DNA from: Candidatus Aminicenantota bacterium
GTDB taxonomy: Bacteria; Acidobacteriota; Aminicenantia; Aminicenantales; UBA4085
NCBI GenBank assembly: GCA_030691735.1
Contig: JAUYDS010000030.1
Span: forward strand, 1-32,482
Reading direction: 5' to 3'
Length of the DNA: 32,482 nt
The notes under the pieces were generated by a model that saw only the letters and a program-made list of their open reading frames with translations, did not search any database and was not told the DNA's origin. Made by a program: the position numbers and the translations under genes. Of this stretch, positions 7,887-15,599 are shown in pieces. Positions within the stretch are counted from its first letter, which is position 1; each line of letters opens with the position of its first letter.

Positions 7887-8492
7887 ATGAGCGACGGCCG
7901 GGACCGGGAACGCACGGAGGCCTTAAAGTCCGCCGTCTTCACCATCCCCAATCTCCTCAGCGCGTTCCGGATCCTGCTCGTGCCCATCTTTCTCTGGTCC
8001 ATTTTGAACGGACGATCCTGGGAAGCCGTCCTGATCTTTTTCCTCGCCGGGCTCACCGACCTTCTCGACGGCTTCACCGCCCGCGTCTGGCACCAGCGGT
8101 CGAAACTCGGGACCATTCTGGATCCGGCCGGAGACAAGCTGCTGATGGCCGCATCTTACGTGGTCCTGACCCTGCCCCAGGTGGCCGGGCCGAATCACAT
8201 CCCCCTGTGGCTGACCGTGATCGTCTTCGCCCGCGACCTGCTGATCGTGGCGGGCGCCTTCATCGCCTTCCTGTCCTGGCACCAGGGGGCGTTCCCGCCT
8301 TCGTTCCTGGGCAAGATCACCACGGCCTGTCAGGTCGGGACCGTCTTTCTTGTCCTCTGGTTGAATTACCGCCAGGCCGTGCCCGGATTCATGTCTTGGA
8401 TTTATGTCATTACGCTTTTGACGACCATCGCCTCCGGCGTCCACTATTTCGTCTTCGGCCTGTCCGTCCTCCGCCAGCACCGGAAAAAATAG
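7887..8492 (+). CDS. pgsA: CDP-diacylglycerol--glycerol-3-phosphate 3-phosphatidyltransferase
   Basis: 201-residue CDP-alcohol phosphatidyltransferase that would make phosphatidylglycerophosphate, the committed step to phosphatidylglycerol and cardiolipin. The family motif is complete: D58, D61-G62, A65-R66, G75, D79 and D83 (segment DLLDGFTAR ... GTILDPAGD). IPNLLSAFRILLVPIF before it is the classic PgsA opening, and about five to six membrane helices follow. The start ATG lies 5 bases after the upstream stop without a ribosome site. Other CDP-alcohol transferases (PssA, Cls-like) are less likely given the N-terminal sequence and length. Confidence 0.9.
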   Translation: MSDGRDRERTEALKSAVFTIPNLLSAFRILLVPIFLWSILNGRSWEAVLIFFLAGLTDLLDGFTARVWHQRSKLGTILDPAGDKLLMAASYVVLTLPQVAGPNHIPLWLTVIVFARDLLIVAGAFIAFLSWHQGAFPPSFLGKITTACQVGTVFLVLWLNYRQAVPGFMSWIYVITLLTTIASGVHYFVFGLSVLRQHRKK

Positions 8493-8566
8493 AGGGCTCG
8501 GGGTGGGGGATTCGCTCCCTCGGAACCAGTTTAGGGGTTGTTTTTCTATAACACACTTACCTCACT

Positions 8567-8814
8567 GTCATCGCGAGGCACCGTAGGTGCCGAAATGCAC
8601 CGATCTTGTCATTGCGCGGCCGCGCAGCCGGCCGCGGCAATCCGACTCGAAGAGTCGTCCCGAGTCTTTCGAGGGATCTCATCCAGACTGATCGAGGTTG
8701 AATGAGATCCTTCGCTTCGCTCAGGACGACCCGTTGGGTCGGATCGCCACGGCATCTTCGATGCCTCGCGACGACTTCGTCGGATCACCGCGTCGCTCCG
8801 CTCCTCGTGATGAC
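8567..8814. repeat. Long imperfect palindrome (GTCAT...ATGAC family), copy B
   Basis: Begins GTCATCGCGAGGCACC and ends CTCCTCGTGATGAC. It shares long segments, inverted and direct, with copy A at 5129-5294, such as TCGAGGGATCTCATC and GGATCCTTCGCTTCGCTC-like stretches. A second GTCATTGCGCGG start lies within it at about 8607, so it looks like two units joined or one inserted in another. Confidence 0.75.
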
Positions 8815-8964
8815 ACAGCATTCTGCACAACTTTCTTAGCTAGCGCAAAGGGAAAGAAAGCGCTGCAATTAAAAGGGGATCTCGCCGGTGCACCTTCTTC
8901 CCCTCGCCAAGGCTGAAAAGCGGAGCATACGAGTGTGGTGTATTAGCAATGACTTTACAATGTT

Positions 8965-9189
8965 GTCATTCGGGACTTGATCCGGAATCCAGTCTTATAA
9001 ACTGGATTCCCGCCTTCGCGGGAACGACGTCTGGATTCCCGCCTTCGCGGGAATGACGGGGAAAAAGCGCCATGCCCTTGTCATCCCCGCGGAGGCGGGG
9101 ATCCAGGTTACTTGCCGAACGGGCTGGATTCCCGCTCCCCACTTTCGTGGGGACAAGTTTACCCCTGCGAAGGCAGGGGCGGGAATGAC
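8965..9189. repeat. Cluster of short ATTCCCGCC-TTCG-GGCGGGAAT hairpin repeats
   Basis: Begins GTCATTCGGGACTTGATC and ends GGGAATGAC. It contains two close copies of the hairpin unit ATTCCCGCCTTCGCGGGAA (at about 9006 and 9036), a GTCATCCCCGCGGAGGCGGGG unit at about 9079 and degenerate units beyond. Such CGCCTTCGCGGG hairpin units with GATTCC/GGAATGAC flanks are common dispersed repeats in bacterial genomes. The surrounding stretch 8815-8964 holds nothing I recognise. Confidence 0.85.
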
Positions 9190-9326
9190 AGTTCCAGGAT
9201 TATTGTAAAGCCGATATTGAGACGCAACACGAGGAAAGCGCTTATTGCCAGGGCGAGGGGAAGAAGGCGCAGCGACCACAAGGAGAGCTCGCCGTTGCGG
9301 TTCGGTTTTTTCGGCGGACGATTCAT
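9159..9326 (-). CDS. Doubtful 55-residue ORF with one membrane segment
   Basis: ATG at 9326 opens a 55-codon frame, MNRPPKKPNRNGE, followed by a clear hydrophobic stretch (about residues 16-46, LLPLALAISAFLVLRLNIGF). Its last codons run into the hairpin repeat cluster at 8965-9189, so the 3' end may be altered. The segment encoding the first residues is the left arm of an inverted duplication (see 9298-9597). No ribosome site is obvious. It may be the remnant of a small membrane protein gene or chance. Confidence 0.25.
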   Translation of the reverse strand: MNRPPKKPNRNGELSLWSLRLLPLALAISAFLVLRLNIGFTIILELSFPPLPSQG

Positions 9327-9597
9327 GGACGCGACGGCAGGGTTGGCCCCAAGGCCCCCATAGCGGAGGGGGGTCCCATCGGCTTGGCCGATGGGGGGAA
9401 CCGCCGGGTCACTCTTGGACGGAAACCCTTTGAGCGGGTTTCCTTCCAACGGTCCGGCGGGAAAATCCCGCCGTCCCTGCCTTCCTTCCAAGGAGCATGG
9501 TCCCGCGAATTGATACGTGGCGACTGGTTCCCCAGGGGGCCGGGGGCGACCCTGTCGCCGCATCGACTATTTGAATCAGCCGCCGGAAAAACCGAAC
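9298..9597. other. Highly structured inverted duplication of unknown nature
   Basis: Two arms of about 60 bases, 9298-9358 and 9534-9597, are inverted relative to each other and about three-quarters identical (both carry a GGTTTTTTCGGCGG-like segment and a GGGGGCC segment). Between them lie three strong hairpins: 9375-9383/9387-9395 (CCCATCGGC/GCCGATGGG), 9415-9428/9436-9449 (a TTGGA-GGAAACCC stem) and 9455-9462/9466-9473 (CGGCGGGA/TCCCGCCG). I cannot match it to a known riboswitch or transposon. It could be a non-coding RNA, a MITE-like element or a degraded repeat. Confidence 0.45.
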
Positions 9598-9647
9598 GAT
9601 GCAGGCGTCAAGATTTCCCCCAGGGAGCGAGCTTCTTCCACGAGCCC

Positions 9648-11114
9648 TTACTCGATGCTCTTGTCGATGAACCCTTTGCGGAAGGTCATCCAGAGGATCT
9701 TGAGGTCGAGGGCGAAGGTCCAGTTCTGGATGTAGTAGAAATCGTGTTCCAGCCGTTTTTCGATGGACGTGCTTTGCCGCAGGCCGTGGACCTGGGCCCA
9801 GCCCGTGATCCCGGATTTGATCTTGTGGCGGAGCATGTACTTGGGGATCTTTTCGGTGAATTCCTTGACGAACTCGGGTCGCTCCGGCCGCGGCCCGACC
9901 AGGCTCATCTCCCCCTTGAAGACATTGACGAGCTGGGGCATCTCGTCGATGCTGTATTTCCGCAGGAACCGCCCGATCCAGGTGATCCGCGGATCGCAGG
10001 GCGCGGACATCACCGGGCCGGTGTCCTGTTCCGCGTCGCAGACCATGGTTCGCAGCTTGTGGATGATGAAACGCGCTCCGTCCATGCCCACCCGTTCCTG
10101 ATAGTAGAAGACCGGCCCCTTGGACGTCAGCTTGATGAGCGCGGTAAAGATCAGGAAGAAGGGGAAGAAAATGACGATTCCTAATCCCGAGAAGACGATG
10201 TCGGCCATTCTCTTTATAACCCGGCGCGCCCCTCGAAGCGGCACCTCGTCGATCGAGATGACCGGAAATCCGTCCAGGTCCTGAATGTTGGCTTTGAGCG
10301 TCAGGAGCTGGAAGAGGTCGGGAATGAGGCGGACTTTGACCGGATACTTGTTCACGATCTGGATGGTCTCGAGGATCTTCGAGTAATTGTTGAGATCCAG
10401 GGCGACATAGATCTCGTTGAGGTTATGGTCTTCGATGACCCGGGCGAGGTCCTCGATGCGGCCGAGAACCGGCAAGGTGGCGCCGTCGATCCAAATCTCT
10501 TCGCCGCTTTTCCGCTCGTTGTCCAGGAACCCTTTGACGACGAAGCCCAGGTCTTTGTACTGGTACAGCTTTTGGGCGACGGCCACGCCCATCTCCCCGG
10601 CGCCGACCACGAGCACGTTCTGAAGGTTCAGGCCCCGGGCGAAGCGCCGTTTCATGACGAAATAGATTTGGTGGCGGAAGATCGAAATGGCCAGGATGAC
10701 GCCGAAGAAATAAATGATCAGAAAGAACAAAGACGGCCGTTCTATCATGAAGCCGAAGGCGGCCGGACGGTGGCCGCGGCTGTAGCCGATGATCATGTTC
10801 AAGATGGCCATATCGGCCAAAATGGTCAGGACCGCGTTCAGGCTGACGAAGAAGAAATCGTCGAGCTTCGTCCGCCTCAAACGGCTCTTGTAAAAACCCT
10901 GGAAATAGAAGATCACCATGTGGGCGGCGATGAACAGGGGCAGGACGATGAGGTAGGAACCGAAGACGGGAACGCCCTTGGCCGGATCCACGGGGAACAG
11001 ATAGATGATGGTGTTGAAACGCAGAAAATAGGCCCAGACATAGGTCAGGATGATGGCGAAGATATCGCTGGCGATGAAGAGCCCGACCAGCCGGGCCCGT
11101 TTGCTGGTGATCAC
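9648..11114 (-). CDS. Undecaprenyl-phosphate sugar phosphotransferase, WbaP/WcaJ type
   Basis: 488-residue polyprenyl-phosphate hexose-1-phosphate transferase that would load the first sugar onto undecaprenyl phosphate for a surface polysaccharide. The N-terminal half has about four membrane helices and a Rossmann-like CoA-binding-type domain (NVLVVGAGEMGVAVAQ). The C-terminal bacterial sugar transferase domain shows KRMADIVFSG with the membrane hairpin, IHKLRTM, DEMPQLVNVFKGEMSLVGPRPERPEF and SGITGWAQVHG. The GTG at 11114 is preferred: it overlaps the upstream stop as GTGA and has AAGGAA 5 bases upstream; an ATG at 11138 is the alternative. It is co-transcribed with the preceding glycosyltransferase. 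The sugar (glucose or galactose) cannot be deduced. Confidence 0.93.
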   Translation of the reverse strand: MITSKRARLVGLFIASDIFAIILTYVWAYFLRFNTIIYLFPVDPAKGVPVFGSYLIVLPLFIAAHMVIFYFQGFYKSRLRRTKLDDFFFVSLNAVLTILADMAILNMIIGYSRGHRPAAFGFMIERPSLFFLIIYFFGVILAISIFRHQIYFVMKRRFARGLNLQNVLVVGAGEMGVAVAQKLYQYKDLGFVVKGFLDNERKSGEEIWIDGATLPVLGRIEDLARVIEDHNLNEIYVALDLNNYSKILETIQIVNKYPVKVRLIPDLFQLLTLKANIQDLDGFPVISIDEVPLRGARRVIKRMADIVFSGLGIVIFFPFFLIFTALIKLTSKGPVFYYQERVGMDGARFIIHKLRTMVCDAEQDTGPVMSAPCDPRITWIGRFLRKYSIDEMPQLVNVFKGEMSLVGPRPERPEFVKEFTEKIPKYMLRHKIKSGITGWAQVHGLRQSTSIEKRLEHDFYYIQNWTFALDLKILWMTFRKGFIDKSIE

Positions 11115-12229
11115 TGCGCTTCCTTGAACGCCCGCCATTTCTGACGGATCGACGTCCCGATCTTTTCTTTAAAAATGTCCCGCGAGAAACCCTGCGCGTG
11201 GGCGCGAAGAGTCGTTTTATTAAATTCCAGGCCCCGGAATTTGTCAAGGGCGGCCAGCAGACAGGCGGGCTTGAGCTCGTAGAAGAAAACCCCCGTTCTG
11301 TCCTCGACGACCGTTTCGAGGGAACCGCCCCGCCCATAGGCCACGACGGGTGTTCCGCAGGCCTGGGCTTCGAGCGTCGCGATGCCGAAATCCTCTTCGC
11401 CGGGCAGGACCAAAGTCCTCGCGCTCTGGTAGAGCCGGCGCAGGTCGCCGCCCTCCTGAGCTCCCAGAAATTCGACGTTCGGCCGGGCCAGCCGGCGCAG
11501 TTTCTTGAAGTCGGGCCCGTCGCCGACGATCTTGAGCGGCCATCCGAGCCGGTTGTAGCCCGCGATGGCCAGGTCGATCATCTTGTAAGGCACGAGCGCC
11601 GAGACGATAAGATCGAACCTCCTTTCCGGCTCGACGTCCGGCGGCCGGAAGAAGTCCGTGTCGACCGGGGGGTGGACGACGTCGGCCTGTCGCCGATAAT
11701 ATTTCTCCACCCTCCGGGCGACGCAGCGCGAGTTGGCGATGAAGTGGTCGACCCGGGCGGAGGAGGTTACGTCCCATTGCCGCAGATAATGGATGATCGG
11801 CGGAATGAGGAGATTCGGAAAGAAGGAGAGCTTTTCACGCGAGAAATAGGCGTGGTATTGGTTCCAGGCATAGCGCACCGGCGAGTGGATATACGAAACA
11901 TGGAGGGCGTCGGGATGAGGGATGATCCCCTTGGCGACGCAGTGCGAGCTGGAAACGACGAGATCATAGCGCTGAAGGTCGAAGAGCTCGGCGGCCAGCG
12001 GAAACAGGGGCAAGTACCAGCGATAGTGCTTTTTGAGGAACGGCATCCGCTGAAGGAAGCTTGTCCCGACGACCTTTTTCTCGATGTTTTCGATCTGGCT
12101 CCCGGCGAAGTGAAAGAGGGTATAGATGGGCGCGTCGGGAAAGACCTCGGCCAGGGCTTCCAGGACCTTTTCTCCTCCCCGCTGGCCGGTCAGCCAGTCA
12201 TGGACGAGGGCCACTTTGATGTTTTCCAT
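11111..12229 (-). CDS. GT4-family glycosyltransferase, WbaZ-like
   Basis: 372-residue GT-B enzyme, probably adding a sugar such as mannose from a nucleotide sugar to a lipid-linked oligosaccharide. The N-terminus KVALVHDWLTGQRGGEKVLE and the segment HVSYIHSPVRYAWNQYHAYF are characteristic of WbaZ/mannosyltransferase B-like proteins found beside initiating transferases. In the C-terminal lobe, the E-x7-E nucleotide-sugar motif is in GEEDFGIATLEAQACGTPVV. The gene directly precedes, and overlaps, the initiating transferase. Its ATG lies 3 bases from a palindromic element (12233-12338), with no Shine-Dalgarno site visible, so initiation may be weak or use the element's structure. Confidence 0.88.
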   Translation of the reverse strand: MENIKVALVHDWLTGQRGGEKVLEALAEVFPDAPIYTLFHFAGSQIENIEKKVVGTSFLQRMPFLKKHYRWYLPLFPLAAELFDLQRYDLVVSSSHCVAKGIIPHPDALHVSYIHSPVRYAWNQYHAYFSREKLSFFPNLLIPPIIHYLRQWDVTSSARVDHFIANSRCVARRVEKYYRRQADVVHPPVDTDFFRPPDVEPERRFDLIVSALVPYKMIDLAIAGYNRLGWPLKIVGDGPDFKKLRRLARPNVEFLGAQEGGDLRRLYQSARTLVLPGEEDFGIATLEAQACGTPVVAYGRGGSLETVVEDRTGVFFYELKPACLLAALDKFRGLEFNKTTLRAHAQGFSRDIFKEKIGTSIRQKWRAFKEAQ

Positions 12230-12232
12230 CGT

Positions 12233-12338
12233 GTCAAGGGACTCGCCTTCGGCTCGCCACTCGCCCGTGACTTGTATCCACGGGCGAGTACGGCGGAAAT
12301 GGACCCCCAGGCGAAGCCCGGGGCCCCCAGCCGCCGTT
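12233..12338 (+). repeat. Palindromic element, copy 2 (long form, 106 bp) in a 5' leader
   Basis: Same element as at position 8, with several substitutions (GGACTCGCC for GGACGAGCC; GTGACTTGTATCCACGG in the central hairpin). At 106 bases it is one more than a multiple of three. It fills almost the whole space between a possible minus-strand -10 box at 12345-12340 and the glycosyltransferase start at 12229. Confidence 0.85.
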
Positions 12339-12339
12339 G

Positions 12340-12345
12340 ATTATA
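12340..12345 (-). promoter_or_regulatory. Candidate -10 box for the GT4-WbaP gene pair
   Basis: TATAAT on the minus strand, immediately outside the palindromic element. No good -35 hexamer is seen at the right distance. If it is used, the message would start within the element and carry nearly all of it as its 5' leader. Confidence 0.35.
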
Positions 12346-12386
12346 CAAAATTTCTATTGCATAGGATAGTCAAATCCTCTCTCCTC

Positions 12387-12414
12387 CCCCCTTTTCTAAA
12401 GAGGGGAAGGGGGA
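12387..12414. terminator. GC-rich hairpin between polysaccharide gene blocks
   Basis: CCCCCCTTTTCT and AGGGGAAGGGGG face each other across a loop of about four bases, just downstream of the minus-strand glycosyltransferase stop at 12426. The stem has mismatches on the minus strand and no T-tract follows, so it is a weak terminator candidate or another dispersed hairpin repeat. Confidence 0.3.
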
Positions 12415-12425
12415 TTAATGGAAGG

Positions 12426-13571
12426 TTAAAGGCTCATTTTCAGCGCGGCCAATTCGAGATACAGCCGCTCGGTTTTTTCGACCATCTCGGCCAGGGTGAA
12501 GAGCGGCGGGATCTCCTTTATCGCTCTCTCTCCCAGCCTCGCGGCCAGCCTCCGGTCCTCGAGCAGACGGACGACCGCCCCGGCCAGCCGGGCCGGATCC
12601 CCAGGCGGGACCAGGAGTCCTGTCTCGCCGTCCCGGACGACCTCGCGGACGCCGTCGATGTCCGTGGCGACGATGGCCTTGCCGAGAGAGGCCGCCTCGA
12701 TAAGGGCGAGGGGCAATCCCTCCCAGAGCGAGGGCAGGACGAAGATATCGAACAAGGAGAGGACCTCGCGGGCATCCCCGCGCTCGCCGAAAAGAAGAAA
12801 ATTGCGGCCCAACCCCAGATTCGCCGCCCTCCGTCGCAGACTTTTTTCGAGCGGTCCGCCGCCCACGACGACGATCCGGACCTCAGGATGAAGGGCATGG
12901 ATCTCCTTGGCCGCGGCCACAAGGAACTCGATGCCTTTCTGGCGGTGGAGTCGAGCGATGGCGCCGACGACCAGCGGCCCGAGGTTCAAGGCCGCTTTCA
13001 GCTTTTCGATCCGACTCGCGGTCCTCTGTTCCTTCATCATCCCGGACAGGTCCACTCCGTTCCGGATGAGCCGGCTCCTGTCTTGGGGAGCCAGCCGGAA
13101 TTTTTTCCCCGTTCGGAGGTCCGCCTCGGAGACGAAAATGACGGCGTCCGTCCGCCGGGAAAAATGACGTTCCTGGAGCACATAAAGACGCTTCAGGAGC
13201 GGGTTGCGGTAATGCAGATAATGGATGCCGTGGAGCGTGTGGACGATGACCGGGGTGCGGGCCCGCCGCGCCGCCCATCGGCCGAACAGGCCGGCCACGC
13301 CTCCGTGGGTGTGGAGGATATCGATGCCGTTTTCCGTGAGCCGGTCGGCGAGATCCCGAACGGCGCCTCGTCTGAGCTTTTTGCCGATGACGATCGGCAG
13401 GAAGCCGATCCCTTCGGCGCGGGCCGCATCCTCGAGAGGTCCGCCGCTCTGGGCGGCGATCATGACTTCGAACCGGCTTTTATCCAAGCCCCTGGCCAGC
13501 GACAGGAGATGGATCTGGCCTCCGCCCAGGAAGGGCTTGTCGATCATCTCGAGGACGCGGAGCTTTCTCAT
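12426..13571 (-). CDS. GT4-family glycosyltransferase
   Basis: 381-residue GT-B glycosyltransferase of a surface-polysaccharide cluster. The acceptor lobe begins LRVLEMIDKPFLGGGQIHLLSLARGL, with the glycine-rich loop after the first strand, and continues with ILHTHGGVAGLFGR. The donor lobe has VVGAIARLHRQKGIEFLVAA, then the E-x7-E motif in SLWEGLPLALIEAASLGKAIVATD, followed by GLLVPPGD. The ATG at 13571 overlaps the upstream stop as ATGA; longer in-frame starts would lie inside the upstream GT2 gene and are not credible. It is last in a run of four coupled glycosyltransferase genes. Donor and acceptor are unknown. Confidence 0.9.
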   Translation of the reverse strand: MRKLRVLEMIDKPFLGGGQIHLLSLARGLDKSRFEVMIAAQSGGPLEDAARAEGIGFLPIVIGKKLRRGAVRDLADRLTENGIDILHTHGGVAGLFGRWAARRARTPVIVHTLHGIHYLHYRNPLLKRLYVLQERHFSRRTDAVIFVSEADLRTGKKFRLAPQDRSRLIRNGVDLSGMMKEQRTASRIEKLKAALNLGPLVVGAIARLHRQKGIEFLVAAAKEIHALHPEVRIVVVGGGPLEKSLRRRAANLGLGRNFLLFGERGDAREVLSLFDIFVLPSLWEGLPLALIEAASLGKAIVATDIDGVREVVRDGETGLLVPPGDPARLAGAVVRLLEDRRLAARLGERAIKEIPPLFTLAEMVEKTERLYLELAALKMSL

Positions 13572-14449
13572 CTCGATCCGCCGCCCCGCCTCAACAACTC
13601 TGCGTATCTCTGTTTCAAACGGACCCCGTCCGCGCCGCGAAAAGCACCGTGGGCGGTCAGGAGGCGGAAATTCAACGCTAAATATAGCCTGAGGAAACGG
13701 GATGACATCCTCGAATTGTGTTTTTCGTAAAAATAGAGCTGGCTCTTGCGGTATTCGAAACGGCTGGCCGCGGCGCGCGGCGCCGTTGTCGCCCCGCCTT
13801 CGTGAAAGACTCGAACCCCCGGGACATGGACGAGTTTCCAACCGGCTTTCCTCATTCGGAAGCATAGGTCGATATCCTCGAAATAGATGAAAAACCGTTC
13901 GTCGAATCCTCCTGCCTGCTCGAACGCCGTCCGGCGGCAGAGCAGACAGGCGGCGCTCAGCCAGCCGACGGAGCGGTCCTTCCCGCCGCTCTTTTGCCGG
14001 ACTTCGAAATAGCGGTTCAGGACGAGCTTCTGCCAAAGCTGGGCCGCGAAATTCACCTTTCGACCGAAAGAGACCTGATAAGAACGCGGGCCGTGAACGA
14101 GCGTCGGGCCGGCGGCGCCGAGGGAGGGGTCGGATTTAAGCTTCGCCAATAGCCCGTCGAGGGCCCCCGAGGGAACGACCGTGTCCGTGTTCAAAAAGAG
14201 GAGGAACTCGCCTCGGCTTTCGCGGGCGCCGAGATTGTTGGCTTTGGAAAAGCCCTCGTTCCCCGGGCTTTCGATCAAGCGGACGGCGGGGAAGGCTCCG
14301 GCGATCCAGTCGCGGCTGCCGTCCGAGGAAGCGTTGTCGACGACGATGACCTCATGTTCGGCGGAAGGCGCGTGCTTTTGGAGAGACGAAAGACAGGCGT
14401 CCAGGTGCGGCCGGTCGTTGTAGTTGACGATGATGATGGACAGGTCCAT
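13568..14449 (-). CDS. GT2-family glycosyltransferase, rhamnosyltransferase-like
   Basis: 293-residue GT-A enzyme. The opening LSIIIVNYNDRPHLDACLSSL, the VVDNASSDGS loop, NEGFSKANNLG and the metal-binding region LLFLNTDTVV are all typical of the WcaA/RfbN-like GT2 group that often transfers rhamnose. GGFDERFFIYFEDIDLCFRMRKAGW carries the ED-type acceptor or catalytic base region. The gene is separated by one base from the upstream GT4 gene and overlaps the downstream one by 4 bases. The sugar assignment is by family habit only. Confidence 0.9.
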   Translation of the reverse strand: MDLSIIIVNYNDRPHLDACLSSLQKHAPSAEHEVIVVDNASSDGSRDWIAGAFPAVRLIESPGNEGFSKANNLGARESRGEFLLFLNTDTVVPSGALDGLLAKLKSDPSLGAAGPTLVHGPRSYQVSFGRKVNFAAQLWQKLVLNRYFEVRQKSGGKDRSVGWLSAACLLCRRTAFEQAGGFDERFFIYFEDIDLCFRMRKAGWKLVHVPGVRVFHEGGATTAPRAAASRFEYRKSQLYFYEKHNSRMSSRFLRLYLALNFRLLTAHGAFRGADGVRLKQRYAELLRRGGGSR

Positions 14450-14450
14450 A

Positions 14451-15599
14451 TTATTTTATCGTCTCCGCCAGCACCCGCTCGATCCCTTCGATCTGCCGGG
14501 CGATCGAGAATTTCTCTCGGACCGTCTTCCATCCTCCTTCGACCGCCAGGCGGACTTCAACGGGATTCAGGAAGAGGTGTTCCAGAGCCAGGGCGATCTC
14601 TTTGGGTTCCCGGGAATCGATGAGGAAGCCGTTCCGGCCGTGTTGGATGATCTCGGGCAATCCCCCCGCCCGGACGGCCAGCACGGGCACGCCGGCGGCC
14701 ATCCCATCCAGGGCCGCCCGGCCGAACGACTCGACGACCGAGGCCACGATCAAGACGTTCATGACCTTCAAGATATCGACCAGGTCGGGATGATAGCCGA
14801 CGAAGAGAACCCGGCCCTCGAGTCCGTTCTCTCTGACGATCTTCCGGAGACCGTCATAATACCCTTCCTTCCGGACCTCTCCGACAACGAGCAATTTCAG
14901 GTTCGGATATTTCCCGGAAAGCGCCGCCACGGCCAGGATCGCTTCCCGCTGCCCTTTTCCCTCATAGATCTTCCCGACGATGCCGGCGACAAGATCGTCC
15001 GCCGCGATCCCGAGATCCCTCCGGATGGAACTCTGCCGGCCTTCGTCGCCGGCCTGGATGTCGACTCCATTATGGATCAGGATCACGTTTTCGGCGCCCG
15101 CAAAGGCGGCCCTGGTGATCTCCGAATTGACGATGACGCGGACCGAGCTTTTGACGATGTATCTCGTCAGCGCCCGGCCTCCGAACAGATAACGAAGAAA
15201 GGGGCTCGGTCCCCGAAGGACCTCATGGATGGCCCAAACGTGGGGGATCCCCATTCTCCGGGCGGCCTTCGCGCCTGTGTTCATCGCCGCCGAATTCGTG
15301 AAGACCAGGTCGATCGACCTCTCGCGGATGATCGCCGCGATCTTCTTGACGCTTTTCAGGTTCCAGATCCAAGCGAACGGCTGCCGCCAAATCCGCGATC
15401 TTTCGGTGATCCACCATTTCATGGAAACGACGAAGGTTTCGAGACCCAGATCCGCGGCGGCATCCAGGAGAGGCCCCGGCCGGGGGACGATCAAAAACGG
15501 CGCATAGGACCGCCGGTCGAGACGTTTCAACGTCTCGAGCAACCACAGCTCCGCGCCGTTGAGCTCGGCGGAATGGGAGATGAACAGGATGTTCTTCAT
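14451..15599 (-). CDS. GT4-family glycosyltransferase
   Basis: 382-residue GT-B glycosyltransferase. The acceptor lobe starts ILFISHSAELNGAELWLLETL, a common WcaI/Rfa-type opening, with LVFTNSAAMNTGAKAARRMG further on. The donor lobe holds VAGIVGKIYEGKGQREAILA, then the conserved glutamates in VVESFGRAALDGMAAGVPVLAV; the second E-x7-E position is Asp here (ESFGRAALD), a conservative change seen in some members. The start overlaps the stop of the first gene of the operon by 4 bases. Substrates unknown. Confidence 0.88.
   Translation of the reverse strand: MKNILFISHSAELNGAELWLLETLKRLDRRSYAPFLIVPRPGPLLDAAADLGLETFVVSMKWWITERSRIWRQPFAWIWNLKSVKKIAAIIRERSIDLVFTNSAAMNTGAKAARRMGIPHVWAIHEVLRGPSPFLRYLFGGRALTRYIVKSSVRVIVNSEITRAAFAGAENVILIHNGVDIQAGDEGRQSSIRRDLGIAADDLVAGIVGKIYEGKGQREAILAVAALSGKYPNLKLLVVGEVRKEGYYDGLRKIVRENGLEGRVLFVGYHPDLVDILKVMNVLIVASVVESFGRAALDGMAAGVPVLAVRAGGLPEIIQHGRNGFLIDSREPKEIALALEHLFLNPVEVRLAVEGGWKTVREKFSIARQIEGIERVLAETIK

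Noticed and set aside
9298-9597. Cyclic-di-GMP or other known riboswitch
   Set aside because: The hairpins do not carry the conserved core of the riboswitch classes I could recall, and there is no suitable downstream gene on either strand.
12126-13730. A 534-codon plus-strand open frame
   Set aside because: It lies opposite two glycosyltransferase genes with clear motifs and runs through the palindromic element; it is a by-product of GC-rich codon use and encodes nothing recognisable.
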